DNA from: an uncultured bacterium
GTDB lineage: Bacteria; Acidobacteriota; Thermoanaerobaculia; Multivoradales; J023
Length of the DNA: 56,300 nt
Assembly: GCA_937948815.1 (NCBI GenBank)
Contig: CALFAM010000115.1
Coordinates: 1-56,300 of the forward strand
Direction: 5' to 3'
Positions within the stretch are counted from its first letter, which is position 1. The number at the start of each line of letters is the position of its first letter. The position numbers and the translations under genes are program-made. Positions 31,809 through 46,055 of the stretch are shown in pieces. Below the pieces are notes generated by a model that was given only the letters and a program-made list of their open reading frames with translations, made no database searches and had not been told where the DNA came from.

Positions 31809-32042
31809 TTAGGCCGGGACGGCTGTGATCTCGCGGCGATGCGCGATGATCATGACTTCCATCTGATCCTTGAGTGCGAGCTTGCACATCTTGATGCGCT
31901 TCATTTCGACTTCGTCTTCGAGGGAGTGAGGCGAGTCCTGAATACGCTCGAGTTGCCTCTCGTATGCCTGATGCTGCTCATGCAACTTCCGAAACCCTTC
32001 ATCGTTCTTGATCAGCTCTTCCTTCAGGCTGTCTACGGGCAT
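31809..32042 (-). CDS. YdcH/DUF465 family small protein
   Basis: MPVDSLKEELIKNDEGFRKLHEQHQAYERQLERIQDSPHSLEDEVEMKRIKMCKLALKDQMEVMIIAHRRE; start at internal Met. Confidence 0.8.
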   Translation of the reverse strand: MPVDSLKEELIKNDEGFRKLHEQHQAYERQLERIQDSPHSLEDEVEMKRIKMCKLALKDQMEVMIIAHRREITAVPA

Positions 32043-32429
32043 GCGTGTTCCTCCAGTGTTGCCTGGCCGCTCGACGTCCAGGCTGGGTTGCAGGTGGGGG
32101 GCTGGGGACGGTTGCGGATCTGAGTACAACGCCGCAGTTCGCGGGACGTCTCAGGACGCAGAGGATGGGCGTGATCAGACCATGCGCGTCGAGGGACTGC
32201 ATGGCGGGCGAGCGGGGCTCCGTGCATGCCTCGTGACCGGTCTGCAGGCGGTCGCGCGACGGGCCCTTGGACAGACGCTGCACCTTGCCGGTCCGAAAGC
32301 ATTCGGCTGGCAAAGGACGCTGTCGATCGTTGACTCATTGATCAGTGAAAGCATACACCGCGGTCGATGGGGTGGCAAGGTGATGGCGCGGCATGGCGAC
32401 CAACAGCGACAAGCCGCGGCAGCGTTCGC

Positions 32430-32891
32430 TCAGGGGAGGAGCTGCCGGGTCAGCGTCAGGGCATCTGTGCCATCGCGGTAGTACCCCGGACGCCGACCAG
32501 CCGGTCGAAAACCGAAGGTGGCGTAGAGGGCCAAGGCAGGATGATTGTCGGCGCGAACTTCAAGGTGTACCCGAATCACACTTGCCGCGCGCAACGTCGG
32601 CCAGACGGTTTCCAAAAGCATGCGAGCATGTCCCTGGCGCTGCTGGTCGGGATGCGTGGCAATCCGCAAGAGCTCCGCCTCGTCGCCCAGGGAGCGAAAT
32701 GCGGCCCATGCCCGAACCACACCCGGAGCGGGTGAAGCTGAGGGAGCGGCCACGACCCAGACACGGCTGAGCGGATCACGCAACGTCGCTTCGATCGATG
32801 CTGCGGACCACGGGTGATCGAAGGCTGCGTCTTCGAGGCTGCGAATGGCTCCCGCGTCTTCGCGGCAGGCGTCTCGGACGCTGACGATCAC
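32430..32891 (-). CDS. rimI: ribosomal-protein-alanine N-acetyltransferase RimI-like (GNAT)
   Basis: VIVSVRDACREDAGAIRSLEDAAFDHPWSAASIEATL...LLRIATHPDQQRQGHARMLLETV...HLEVRADNHPALALYATFGFRPAGRRPGYYRDGTDALTLTRQL; GTG start overlapping tsaB stop. Confidence 0.87.
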   Translation of the reverse strand: MIVSVRDACREDAGAIRSLEDAAFDHPWSAASIEATLRDPLSRVWVVAAPSASPAPGVVRAWAAFRSLGDEAELLRIATHPDQQRQGHARMLLETVWPTLRAASVIRVHLEVRADNHPALALYATFGFRPAGRRPGYYRDGTDALTLTRQLLP

Positions 32892-33679
32892 GACCCTCCG
32901 ACAGGAGGCCGCTTGGTCGGCATCGTGACGGCGGGAGCCCGGGCGTAGAGCGGTCGCATCAGCAGGGCCTTGTCCCATACCGATCCCTGCGCGAGTGCAA
33001 TCTGCCCAGCCCAGGGCGCCAAGACAGGCGGGCTGAGGAACGTGGCGCGCGGCGCGCCCACCGATGGCAGCTCGATGGCGTCCACACCAAAGCCGATCAC
33101 GGGCCCCGAGAGGGTGGGCAGCGCCTCCGCCGAGACGAGCTCGGGCGGTGCCACAGGGTGGAGGGCGATCGGGCCAGCTGGGCTGGCTGGCTCGCGCCGC
33201 CCGATGGCGAAGCGCTGCAGGCTCCACTCGCCGCGCAGTGCATCGACCACGGCGTGCAGCATGCCCGGAACCGCCCCGTCCTCAGCCATGAAGAGCTCCT
33301 CGCCGAGCTGGGCAGCTCCTGCTGCCGCCACGGCATGGAGTGTCGAGACGGCGGCGACCGGCAGCGTTGTAGCTTGCTCCAAGCCCATCACTGTGGCCAG
33401 GCCGACGCGCAGACCCGTGAAGCTGCCGGGCCCGCGAAGGGCTACCAAGCCACCGAGCTCGCCGACTCCGAGGCCGACTTCGGCGAGCAGGCTGCGTGCC
33501 GCGGGAATCAGCTCTTTGCTCGAAGCACGCTGTTCGAGGCTTCGCTGGGCCAGTATCCGAGGGGTTCGGAGATCGCCACCGGGCGCGACCACCGCCACGC
33601 TCACCGTGGGCGAGCCGGTGTCGAAGGCGAGCAGCGGACGATCGATGTGCAGAGGCTCGTCGGTGGGAAAGGCAGGCAT
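32888..33679 (-). CDS. tsaB: tRNA threonylcarbamoyladenosine biosynthesis protein TsaB
   Basis: PLLAFDTGSPTVSVAVV...ELIPAARSLLAEVGLGVGELGGLVALRGPGSFTGLRVGLATVMGLEQ; adjacent to rimI. Confidence 0.92.
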   Translation of the reverse strand: MPAFPTDEPLHIDRPLLAFDTGSPTVSVAVVAPGGDLRTPRILAQRSLEQRASSKELIPAARSLLAEVGLGVGELGGLVALRGPGSFTGLRVGLATVMGLEQATTLPVAAVSTLHAVAAAGAAQLGEELFMAEDGAVPGMLHAVVDALRGEWSLQRFAIGRREPASPAGPIALHPVAPPELVSAEALPTLSGPVIGFGVDAIELPSVGAPRATFLSPPVLAPWAGQIALAQGSVWDKALLMRPLYARAPAVTMPTKRPPVGGS

Positions 33680-33702
33680 GGTCGCCGGATCATACCGCCG
33701 AC

Positions 33703-33786
33703 GAGACCCCGAACGAGAACGTCGGCCGCGCTGGCCTGGCCACGCTCATAGCGGATCTCCATGATCTGCCGTTCGCGGCGCGTAAG
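33703..33786 (-). pseudogene. BlaI/MecI-family regulator N-terminal fragment
   Basis: LTRRERQIMEIRYERGQASAADVLVRGL resembles the first helices of the BlaI winged helix; no downstream BlaI sequence before tsaB. Confidence 0.55.
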
Positions 33787-33942
33787 GCGCTGGGGAGCAG
33801 GCGTCGAACCCGACGATTGGCTGAGCACAGGGGGTAGCGCATGCTGGTCGCCTCGGTCGCAATCCGGTATGGTCCGCCCCATTGGTAGTGCGGTCGTCCG
33901 TCGGCGCCCGGCGGCAACCCGCCTTCAGCAGGAAAACATCCC

Positions 33943-35522
<1,580 letters not shown>

Positions 35523-35526
<4 letters not shown>

Positions 35527-36782
35527 GCCGGGCGCGGTCGGTGAACCTGCCCTTTCCGGCCTTCCTGGCCGCCCGCTACCTGCGCAGCAGCCGGCGCGAC
35601 GCCTTCGTGACCTTGCTGGCTTCGCTGGCGACGGCGGGAATCGCAATCGGGACAGCCGCCTTGGTCTTGATCCTGGCCGCGCTCTCCGGCCTGCAGGCCT
35701 TCTTGCGCGACGATGTGCTGGCTCGTACGCCTCATCTCGAAGTGACCGATCCGACCCTCACCGATGACACCTACGCAGCGACCTTGGCAGCGGAACTGGC
35801 TGAGGTCGAGGGTGTGCGGTCGGTCCGGCGCGTGCAGCACGCGCGAGGCTGGGCGGTGATCGGTGGCAGCGCGAGAACCCTCGAGATCGTCGGCTACGAA
35901 GGCGCGTTGCCCGCGTACTTCCCAGACCCCGTCCGGCTGCCCATCAGTCGTGGTGACCAAGAGACCCCGCCAGTTGCCGCGGTGATGGACGACGGCGTGC
36001 CGGGCCTCTGGGTTGGCACGGCCCAGGCTTCGGCCTGGGGCTTGGCCGCGGGTGATGCCCTGGAGCTGGTGTCGCCACGCCCAACCCTCTCGCCTTTCGG
36101 CCCAACGCCGCGCGTGGTTCGCGTGCCGATGGTCGGTACGTTCCGCACAGGCAGCACGGAGCAGGTCGGTGAGGCGCGGGTGGCCATTCCACTGGCATCG
36201 GCCAACCGCCTCTTCGGAACGCGAGGCACGAGCCTGACGGTGCAGACCGATGGCTTGGCAGAGGCCCTGGAAGTTGCACCTCGCCTGGCAGAGGCGCTGC
36301 CACCGGGTGCCCGCATGGCGACCTGGCGCGACCTCAATCGCCCCCTTTTCTTCGCGCTTCGACTCGAGAAGTCAGCCATGTTCGTGTCGGTCTTCCTGAT
36401 CGTGCCGGTGGCCGCGATGGCTCTGGTGACGGCCTTGACGCTGCTCGTGGCGGCCAAACGCGCGGAGATTGGCATGCTTCGCGCGATGGGTGCGACCGCG
36501 GGCGACATGCGCCGCACCTTCGCCTTCCTGGGTGCGGTGGTCGGTCTGGCGGGCGTCGTCAGTGGGCTCGGCCTCGGTGCGCTGCTGGCGCTGATCTCAG
36601 ATCGGCTGCACCTGATTTCGCCGCCGGGGAATGTCTACTTTGTCGACCACTTGCCGTTTCGTTTGCAGCCCACCGACCTGATCGCGATCGCGCTGGCGAC
36701 CGCCTTGATGACGGTCCTGGCGACGCTCTGGGCAGCGCGCCGCGCCGGTTCGTTCGAGCCCGTGGAGGCCCTTCGGACATGA
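35523..36782 (+). CDS. lipoprotein-releasing ABC transporter permease LolC/LolE family
   Basis: [45 protein letters not shown]...; [43 protein letters not shown]; overlaps lysS and lolD by ATGA-like junctions. Confidence 0.93.
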
Positions 36783-37516
36783 AGCCTGGTGACGCAACGA
36801 GTGGCGACGGTGTCGGGCATGGCGTGGCCGTCGAAGCACGGGGGCTCGAGAAGTCCTACCGTGATGGTGCCGCGCGCATCCGCGTGCTGACGGGCATCGA
36901 TCTGACCTTGGCCCCGGGCGAGCTGACGGCGATCGTCGGCCCTTCAGGATGTGGAAAGTCGACCCTGCTGCAGCTTCTCGGTACGCTCGACCGGCCCGAC
37001 GCCGGCGAAGTGTCGATCGGCGGTCGCCGGGTCGACCACCTCGGTGCCGGCGATCTTGCGCGATTCCGCAACCAGACGATCGGCTTCGTCTTTCAATTCC
37101 ATCAGCTCCTGCCCGATTTCGACGCCGTCGAAAACGTCATGATGCCGGCACGCATCGCGCGGCTCGGCGTCGCGGCGGCGGCGAAGCGTGCGCGCGAGTT
37201 GCTCGAGCACGTGGGCCTGGCCGATCGCCTGGATCATCACCCGAGTCAGCTTTCGGGCGGTGAGCGGCAGCGGGTGGCGATCTGTCGGGCGTTGATCATG
37301 TCGCCTGCGCTGTTGCTCGCCGACGAGCCGACCGGCAACCTGGATCCAGCCAGCGCCGAACAGGTATTCCAGCTCTTTCTGCGTCTCCAGGCCGCGCACG
37401 GAACCACGGCCGTGATGGTCACCCACAACCCGGTTTTGGCGGGGCGCTGTGGTAGGGTCTTGACGTTGGATGGTGGCCGTCTCTCGCCGCGAGTAGACAT
37501 ACAGAACGGCTCGTAA
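36779..37516 (+). CDS. lolD: lipoprotein-releasing ABC transporter ATP-binding protein LolD
   Basis: GPSGCGKSTLLQLLGTLDRPDAGEV...NQTIGFVFQFHQLLPDFDAVENVMMPARI...LSGGERQRVAICRALIMSPALLLADEPTGNLD. Confidence 0.94.
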   Translation: MKPGDATSGDGVGHGVAVEARGLEKSYRDGAARIRVLTGIDLTLAPGELTAIVGPSGCGKSTLLQLLGTLDRPDAGEVSIGGRRVDHLGAGDLARFRNQTIGFVFQFHQLLPDFDAVENVMMPARIARLGVAAAAKRARELLEHVGLADRLDHHPSQLSGGERQRVAICRALIMSPALLLADEPTGNLDPASAEQVFQLFLRLQAAHGTTAVMVTHNPVLAGRCGRVLTLDGGRLSPRVDIQNGS

Positions 37517-37652
37517 AGCGGGCTGTGAAGCGGATGCGCCGAAACCGATCCGGTACGGCAATCCTGCTTCCGTGCTCATCGTAGCCACGAGGCAGAGCAA
37601 CGGAAGCTGGGACCCACGAGCCAACGGCACGGCGCTGGAAGACTGTCGAAAT

Positions 37653-40076
<2,424 letters not shown>

Positions 40077-40241
40077 GCGCGGACCAGACACCTGGGAACG
40101 AGCACGAAGCCAGCTCCCGGGTCGCCGATTGGTGGCGGCACGGGACTTGCTTTGATGCGGGTGTTCCCGTTCGCGCAACCCGAGGATGCCCAAGGGCGGC
40201 CTCGGGGGCGTAGGGCGATATCCCGCCACAAGGAGCTCACG

Positions 40242-42857
40242 TTGAAGACCAGCACGAAACGACAGCCCCTCGGGGATGCACGTCTTCCGGTTCGCCCAAG
40301 GGTGACCGGTCGCATCGGACAAACCTGTACGATTCTGCCGACGGTTGCTGCCCCGTCCGCGCACCCACGGCGTCGGCTCGGCCTGAGCGTGCGAGGCGTC
40401 AGCTTGGCGTTCTGGCTCTTGGTGGTCGGCAGCATCGGCACGTCGTCGCTTCCGGCCCAGCCGCTTCGCACGCAAGCGGCGGCCTCGCAGTTCAACGGGC
40501 AACCCATCCTCGAGATCGAGTATGGGGGCACGTCGCTGGCGCCCGACACCCTCCGGCACTATCTCTTCGGTCGCGATACCGGCGAGTCGCCGCCCCTCGA
40601 TCTGGACGCCTTGAATGAGCGCATTCATCGCCTCTGGCGGCGCGAGTTGGTCGACGACGTGAAGGTCGAGGTCATGCCCGTGGTGGGCGGCGTCCGGCTC
40701 AAGATCACGATCACCGATCGGCCTCGGCTGCTGTCGATCGGCTACGTCGGCCTGAAGAAGATCGGCAACGCCGAGATCAAGGAGCGAATCGACCGTGATC
40801 GCGTGGCGGTCTACGAAGGCCAGCCCGTGTCGCGCGGCGAGCTCGAACGGCTCACCGACGTGATCGAGTCGATGTACCGCGAGAAGGGATTCCGCTTCGC
40901 GCAGGTCCGTTACGGTCTCGAAGAGGTGTCGCCGGGGCAGGTTCGCGCGACCTACACCATCGACGAAGGCGACAAGGTCAAGATCGGCGATATCGACTTC
41001 GACGGCAATACGGTGTTCAGCGACTTCCGTCTGCGCCAGGCGATGAAGAAGACCAAGAAGGCCGGCTTGTTGTGGAGCACGTTCAAGAAGGACATCTACA
41101 CACCGGCCAACCTGGACGAGGATCTCGACAGCCTGCGGGTGCTCTACCGACGCAAGGGCTACAAGGACGTGCTGGTCGCCCGACCCGAGATCGACGTGCG
41201 CGCGAAGCGGCCGGACGCCCCGACGATCAAGGAGCAGAAGCGCCGCCTGGCGGTGACCATCCCGGTCGAGGAAGGGGACCGCTGGCGTCTGGGCGAGATT
41301 GCGATCGAGGGCAACGAGGTGCTCTCGGATCAGTTCCTGCTGCGTCAGTTCGAGCGGCCCAAAGGCGGTTGGCTGCGGTCCAAGGTGATCGACGACGCGC
41401 TCGAGAAGATCACGGACGTCTACCGCAGCCTCGGATACATCTTTTCGGAGATCGACACCGAGCTACAGGAACGGGACGAGAACGTCGCAGACCTGTTGAT
41501 CAAGGTGGCGGAGAAGGATCAGTTCCGGGTCGGCCGGATCGTTTTCGACGGCAACACCAAGACCCGCGACAAGGTGCTGCGTCGCGAGCTTCTGGTCCAG
41601 GAGAGCTCGGTGATGAACATGAGCGCGCTGCGCAACAGCATGCTCAAGATCCGCCAGCTCAACTACTTCGACATGGACGAGAACGAGCCGATCGACTTCG
41701 ACTTCAACACCGAAGAGAAGACCGTCGACCTCACCCTCAAGGGTACCGAGGCGGATCGCACCGAGCTTCAGTTCGGTGGTGGATGGAGTGAGTTCGATGG
41801 CTTCTTCGGCCAGTTCTCGATGCGCACCCGCAACTTCCTCGGCCGTGGTGAGACCGTCGGAGTCTCGGCGCAGATCGGTCGCCAGCGCGACATCTTCGAC
41901 CTCGAGTACTCGGTGCCCTGGTTCCTCGACCGGCCGCAGTCGATCGGCGTCCGACTGTTCAGCCAGTCACTCGAGACGCCCCTGCTCAACGGCTTCGAGT
42001 TCATCCAGGACAACACCGGTGGCTCGTTCACCTACGGGCGGAACTTGCGAGCGTTCCAGACGCTCAGCGTCACCTATTCGTTCAGCGATCTGGAGCAGAG
42101 CCAGACGTTCTTCGACTCCGAGCTCGGTGAGTTCACGGATCCGCAGATCTTCGACTTCACCAGCTCGTCGATCCGTCCGAGCTGGGTATACAACCGGCTG
42201 GATAGCCGGCTGGAGCCGTTTCGGGGCTTGCGCGCCGTGGGCTCGGTCGAATTTGCCGGTAGCTTCCTGGGCGGCGACACGGAGTTCATCCGCCCATCGG
42301 TTCAGGCCACCTGGTTCAAGCCGATCAGCCGGCGACGGCCGTTCAAGTCGACCCTCGGTATGAACGTCTCGTTTAGCCACATCCGGCCGATCAACGACAC
42401 CGAGCTGTTCCCGCTGCAGCGCTTCTTCCTGGGCGGCGAGAACAGTGTCCGCGGCTTCCGTCGTCGCTCCCTGACCGTCAACGACGAGTCGGGGCGGCTG
42501 GTACGTGACGAGGACGGATTCCCGTTGCTCGGAGACCTCCTCGCGCAGGTCAACCTGGAGTACCATGTGATTGCCGGCGGCCCGTTCCGCGTCGTCCTCT
42601 TCGCGGATGCCGGTGGCGTTTTCAATCTCGACGACGACATCGAAGGATTCATCCGGTTGGATGACGGTACGTCGGTTCCAGCAGGCGACCTGGGCTTCGA
42701 TCCCAGCCGTTTGCGCCTGAGCGCGGGTATCGAGCTTCGCGTTCTGGTTCCGCTCTTCGGCGCTCCTTTGCGCTTCATCTGGGCGAACAACCTGGATCCG
42801 ATGCCGCTGATCGACCAGTTCGAGTCCTTTGACTTCAACATCGGAACCTCGTTCTAA
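40242..42857 (+). CDS. bamA: outer membrane protein assembly factor BamA
   Basis: POTRA repeats (ITDRPRLLSIGYVGLKKIGNAEIKERI..., VGRIVFDGNTKTRDKVLRRELLVQE) and barrel (LQRFFLGGENSVRGFRRRSL ... NLDPMPLIDQFESFDFNIGTSF). Start uncertain (ORF from 40152; TTG near 40242). Confidence 0.94.
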   Translation: MKTSTKRQPLGDARLPVRPRVTGRIGQTCTILPTVAAPSAHPRRRLGLSVRGVSLAFWLLVVGSIGTSSLPAQPLRTQAAASQFNGQPILEIEYGGTSLAPDTLRHYLFGRDTGESPPLDLDALNERIHRLWRRELVDDVKVEVMPVVGGVRLKITITDRPRLLSIGYVGLKKIGNAEIKERIDRDRVAVYEGQPVSRGELERLTDVIESMYREKGFRFAQVRYGLEEVSPGQVRATYTIDEGDKVKIGDIDFDGNTVFSDFRLRQAMKKTKKAGLLWSTFKKDIYTPANLDEDLDSLRVLYRRKGYKDVLVARPEIDVRAKRPDAPTIKEQKRRLAVTIPVEEGDRWRLGEIAIEGNEVLSDQFLLRQFERPKGGWLRSKVIDDALEKITDVYRSLGYIFSEIDTELQERDENVADLLIKVAEKDQFRVGRIVFDGNTKTRDKVLRRELLVQESSVMNMSALRNSMLKIRQLNYFDMDENEPIDFDFNTEEKTVDLTLKGTEADRTELQFGGGWSEFDGFFGQFSMRTRNFLGRGETVGVSAQIGRQRDIFDLEYSVPWFLDRPQSIGVRLFSQSLETPLLNGFEFIQDNTGGSFTYGRNLRAFQTLSVTYSFSDLEQSQTFFDSELGEFTDPQIFDFTSSSIRPSWVYNRLDSRLEPFRGLRAVGSVEFAGSFLGGDTEFIRPSVQATWFKPISRRRPFKSTLGMNVSFSHIRPINDTELFPLQRFFLGGENSVRGFRRRSLTVNDESGRLVRDEDGFPLLGDLLAQVNLEYHVIAGGPFRVVLFADAGGVFNLDDDIEGFIRLDDGTSVPAGDLGFDPSRLRLSAGIELRVLVPLFGAPLRFIWANNLDPMPLIDQFESFDFNIGTSF

Positions 42858-42915
42858 AACCACGACGGACGATCCAAAGACGACTGAAACGTTGTCCTGC
42901 AGGAGATTCAATCCC

Positions 42916-43467
42916 ATGAAACAACAGACTTCATTCGGGCGCGGCCTGTTCATCGCGCTCCTGGCCTTGGTGGCACTGGCGACGACGGGCGCCGCGACCG
43001 CGCAGACGACGTCCATCAAGATCGCGGTCGTCGACCTCGAGAAGGTGGTCGCGCTGTCGGAGAGTGGCAAGGCACTGCAGGCCAAGCTCGAAGCGTTCCA
43101 GCAGGGTGTGCAGGCGGAAGCCGACGCCATGAAGGCCAGCATGGACGATCTGCGCAACCGGATCACCCAGGGCGCGAACACGCTGTCGGAAGAAAAGCTC
43201 ACCGAGATGCAGAAAGAGTTCGAGGACAAGACCATTGGCCTGCGCCGTTTGGGTGACGACAAGCAACGCGAAGGTCAGAAGATGCAGAACGAGGGCCTGC
43301 TGGAGATCCAGGGCCAGCTCGAGCCGATCTTCGAGAAGATCCAGGAAGAACAGGGCTACGATCTGATTCTCAACTACGTGCCGGGCGTGGTGGTGATGGC
43401 CAACGAGCGCGTGGACATCACGGAGTCCGTGGTCGCCCGCATGAACGGCGAGACGGCGGGCCAGTAG
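42916..43467 (+). CDS. skp: OmpH/Skp family periplasmic chaperone
   Basis: MKQQTSFGRGLFIALLALVALATTGAATAQTTSIKIAVVDLEKVVALSESGKALQAKLEAFQQGVQAEADAMKAS...; directly after bamA. Confidence 0.9.
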   Translation: MKQQTSFGRGLFIALLALVALATTGAATAQTTSIKIAVVDLEKVVALSESGKALQAKLEAFQQGVQAEADAMKASMDDLRNRITQGANTLSEEKLTEMQKEFEDKTIGLRRLGDDKQREGQKMQNEGLLEIQGQLEPIFEKIQEEQGYDLILNYVPGVVVMANERVDITESVVARMNGETAGQ

Positions 43468-43527
43468 CCGAAGCCGGCTGCCCGCTGCCGGACAGGCTCG
43501 TTGCACGCGTGCCTGTCCGTGGCCACG

Positions 43528-44610
43528 ATGGGTGATCTCGCCATCCCGACCTCCTCAGAAACGCAGCCGGATCTGACCCTCGGCGCACTCGCCGAGCATG
43601 CCGGTGCCGAGCTGCGCGGCGAAGCGGATTTCGCCATTCAGAGCGTTCGCTCCCTCGAACAGGCTGGCGAGCGCGACTTGTCGTTCGCGCTCAGTGATGC
43701 CTATCGGTCACGGGCGGTGGCTTCCGGGGCAGGTGCCCTCTTGGTGCCGCCATCGCTCGGCGATCTCGAATGCCCGTTGCTCGTCGCGCGCGAGCCCAAG
43801 CTGGCACTGGCACGGATTCTGGCGCAGCTCGAGCGAAAGCCGCGGCCGGCACCGGGCGCGCATCCCACTGCCGTCGTCGATGCGGAGTGCGAGGTCGATC
43901 CCACGGCGTCGATCGGCCCGTTCGCGGTGGTGGGCGCGGGTGCAGACGTTGCCGCAGGCGCGGTCGTGCATGCCCATGTCGTGATCGGGCGAGATTGTGT
44001 GATTGGCGAAGGCGCCGAGCTCCATCCTCATGTCGTGCTCTATGACGGCACTCGGATCGGCGCACGCACGATCGTGCATGCCGGCACCGTCTTGGGAGGC
44101 GACGGCTTCGGCTATGCCCATACCGCTCAGGGGCACGTCAAGCTCCCACACCTCGGACGGACGGTGGTCGGCGACGATGTCGAGATCGGCGCGCTATCGG
44201 CGGTCGATCGTGGGCTGACCGAAACGACGGCTGTCGGCAGCGGCACCAAGATCGACAACCTGGTGCAGGTGGGACACAATGTGACCATCGGTCGTGGGTG
44301 CATCATCTGTGGCCAGGCTGGGCTGGCGGGAACCGCGACCCTGGAAGACTTCGTCGTCATGGGTGGACAGTCCGGGGCGGGCGATCATGTCCGTCTGGGC
44401 AAGGGCGCACAGGTGGCGGCTCGCTCGGCGGTCCTGCAATCGATCGACGATGGTGCGGTGGTTGGAGGTGTTCCTGCGATTGCCCTCGGGACCTGGCGGC
44501 GGCAGGTCGCGGCGCTTGGGCGTCTGAGGGATTGGGCGAGACGTCTTCGCAAGGTCGAGAAGGCGCTCGAGTCCCGTCAGCACGACCCTGAAGCTGACCC
44601 CGAACGCTGA
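43528..44610 (+). CDS. lpxD: UDP-3-O-(3-hydroxyacyl)glucosamine N-acyltransferase
   Basis: LTLGALAEHAGAELRGEADFAIQSVRSLEQAGERDLSFA..., hexapeptide repeats HPHVVLYDGTRIGARTIVHAGTVLGGDGFGYAHT...VQVGHNVTIGRGCIICGQAGLAGTATLED. Confidence 0.95.
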   Translation: MGDLAIPTSSETQPDLTLGALAEHAGAELRGEADFAIQSVRSLEQAGERDLSFALSDAYRSRAVASGAGALLVPPSLGDLECPLLVAREPKLALARILAQLERKPRPAPGAHPTAVVDAECEVDPTASIGPFAVVGAGADVAAGAVVHAHVVIGRDCVIGEGAELHPHVVLYDGTRIGARTIVHAGTVLGGDGFGYAHTAQGHVKLPHLGRTVVGDDVEIGALSAVDRGLTETTAVGSGTKIDNLVQVGHNVTIGRGCIICGQAGLAGTATLEDFVVMGGQSGAGDHVRLGKGAQVAARSAVLQSIDDGAVVGGVPAIALGTWRRQVAALGRLRDWARRLRKVEKALESRQHDPEADPER

Positions 44611-44763
44611 CACGGGCGGCTGACCCGCCTGGCTGGGTCGACCGAGACACCGAATCGACCCAGGTCAGGGGATCGGCTCGGGACGCGGTTTTCCGTAGCA
44701 AGATTCGGCCCGAGCGGGGCGGATGCAAAACCAAGACAATCTCCCGGTGAGGCGAGACAGAGC

Positions 44764-45216
44764 GTGAGCACGGCGAACGAATGGAACATCCGTCAGATCC
44801 TCGAGGTCATGCCGCATCGGTATCCGATGTTGCTCCTCGATCGGGTCCTGGAAGTTGTGCCCGGAAAGCGGGTGGTGGCGATCAAGAACGTCACGATCAA
44901 CGAGCAGGTCTTGCAGGGGCACTTTCCCGATCATCCAGTCGTTCCTGGCGTACTGCTGGTCGAAGGAATGGCCCAAGCCGGTGCGTTTCTGATGCTGCAC
45001 GAGATGCCGCCGGAAGAGCGCGAGAAGAAGCTGCTCTACTTCACGGGAATCGAGCGGGCGCGCTTCCGCCGCCCGGTCGTGCCGGGTGATCAAGTCCGAT
45101 ACGAGATCGAGCTACTTCGCTTGCGCCTCGGAACCTGCAAGCTCAAAGCCGTGGCACGGGTCGACGGCAATTTGGCTGCCGAGGCGATTCTGACCTCGGC
45201 CACTGTTGACCGCTAA
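44764..45216 (+). CDS. fabZ: 3-hydroxyacyl-ACP dehydratase FabZ
   Basis: IRQILEVMPHRYPMLLLDRVLEVVPGKRVVAIKNVTINEQVLQGHFPDHPVVPGVLLVEGMAQAGA. Confidence 0.96.
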   Translation: MSTANEWNIRQILEVMPHRYPMLLLDRVLEVVPGKRVVAIKNVTINEQVLQGHFPDHPVVPGVLLVEGMAQAGAFLMLHEMPPEEREKKLLYFTGIERARFRRPVVPGDQVRYEIELLRLRLGTCKLKAVARVDGNLAAEAILTSATVDR

Positions 45217-45230
45217 CGTTGGATCGATAG

Positions 45231-46055
45231 ATGAAGAGTACAGAGATTCATGCGACTGCCGTGATCGATCCCACTGCGACGCTGGGGACCGGTGTGGTGA
45301 TCGGCCCCTATGCAGTCATCGGCGCCCAGGTCGAGATCGGCGACGGCACCGAGATCGCCAGCGGAGCGCAGGTCATGGGGCCGACCAGCATGGGACGCGA
45401 CAACCGCGTCTTCCCCCACGCCTGCATCGGCTTCGATCCACAGGACCTCAAGTTCAAGGGTGAAGAGACCCGCCTCGACATCGGTGATGCGAACCACTTC
45501 CGCGAGTTCTGCACGGTCAATCGTGGGACCGGTTTCGGCGGTGGTGTCACCTCGATTGGTGATCACAACCTCTTCATGGCCTACAGTCACGTGGCGCACG
45601 ACTGCCACGTCGGCAACGAGACGATCTTCGTCAACAACGCGACCCTGGGCGGCCATGTCGAGGTCGGTGACTACGCGACGGTCGGTGCCTTCGGCTCGGT
45701 GCACCAGTTTTGCCGGGTGGGCGCCTATGCCTACATCGGCGGCTATTCGGTGCTCACCCGCGATGTGCTGCCGTACATGAAGACCGTGGGCATGAAGCCG
45801 GCGTGCTACGGCGTCAACCGTGTCGGTCTCAAGCGACGCGGCCTGGCAGCCGAGTCGCTGTCGGCCCTCGAGTCCGCCTACCGCCTCCTCGTTCGCTCGC
45901 GCCTGCCACCCAACAAGGCGCTCGAGCGTCTGCGCGCCGAGCACAATGGTGACGAGCACGTCACCCAACTGATCGCCTTCGTTGCTGGCTCCGAGCGCGG
46001 CGTCATCATGGATGCGCCGGGACGCGGCGCCAGCCGCGGTGGAGGGGCAGCATGA
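45231..46055 (+). CDS. lpxA: acyl-ACP--UDP-N-acetylglucosamine O-acyltransferase
   Basis: IHATAVIDPTATLGTGVVIGPYAVIGAQVEIGDGTEIASGAQVMGPTSMGRDNRVFPHACIGFDPQDLKFKGEETRLDIGDANHFREFCTVNRGT. Confidence 0.96.
   Translation: MKSTEIHATAVIDPTATLGTGVVIGPYAVIGAQVEIGDGTEIASGAQVMGPTSMGRDNRVFPHACIGFDPQDLKFKGEETRLDIGDANHFREFCTVNRGTGFGGGVTSIGDHNLFMAYSHVAHDCHVGNETIFVNNATLGGHVEVGDYATVGAFGSVHQFCRVGAYAYIGGYSVLTRDVLPYMKTVGMKPACYGVNRVGLKRRGLAAESLSALESAYRLLVRSRLPPNKALERLRAEHNGDEHVTQLIAFVAGSERGVIMDAPGRGASRGGGAA

Noticed and set aside
41967-43262. 431 aa minus ORF
   Set aside because: Antisense of bamA/skp; composition typical of shadow frames.
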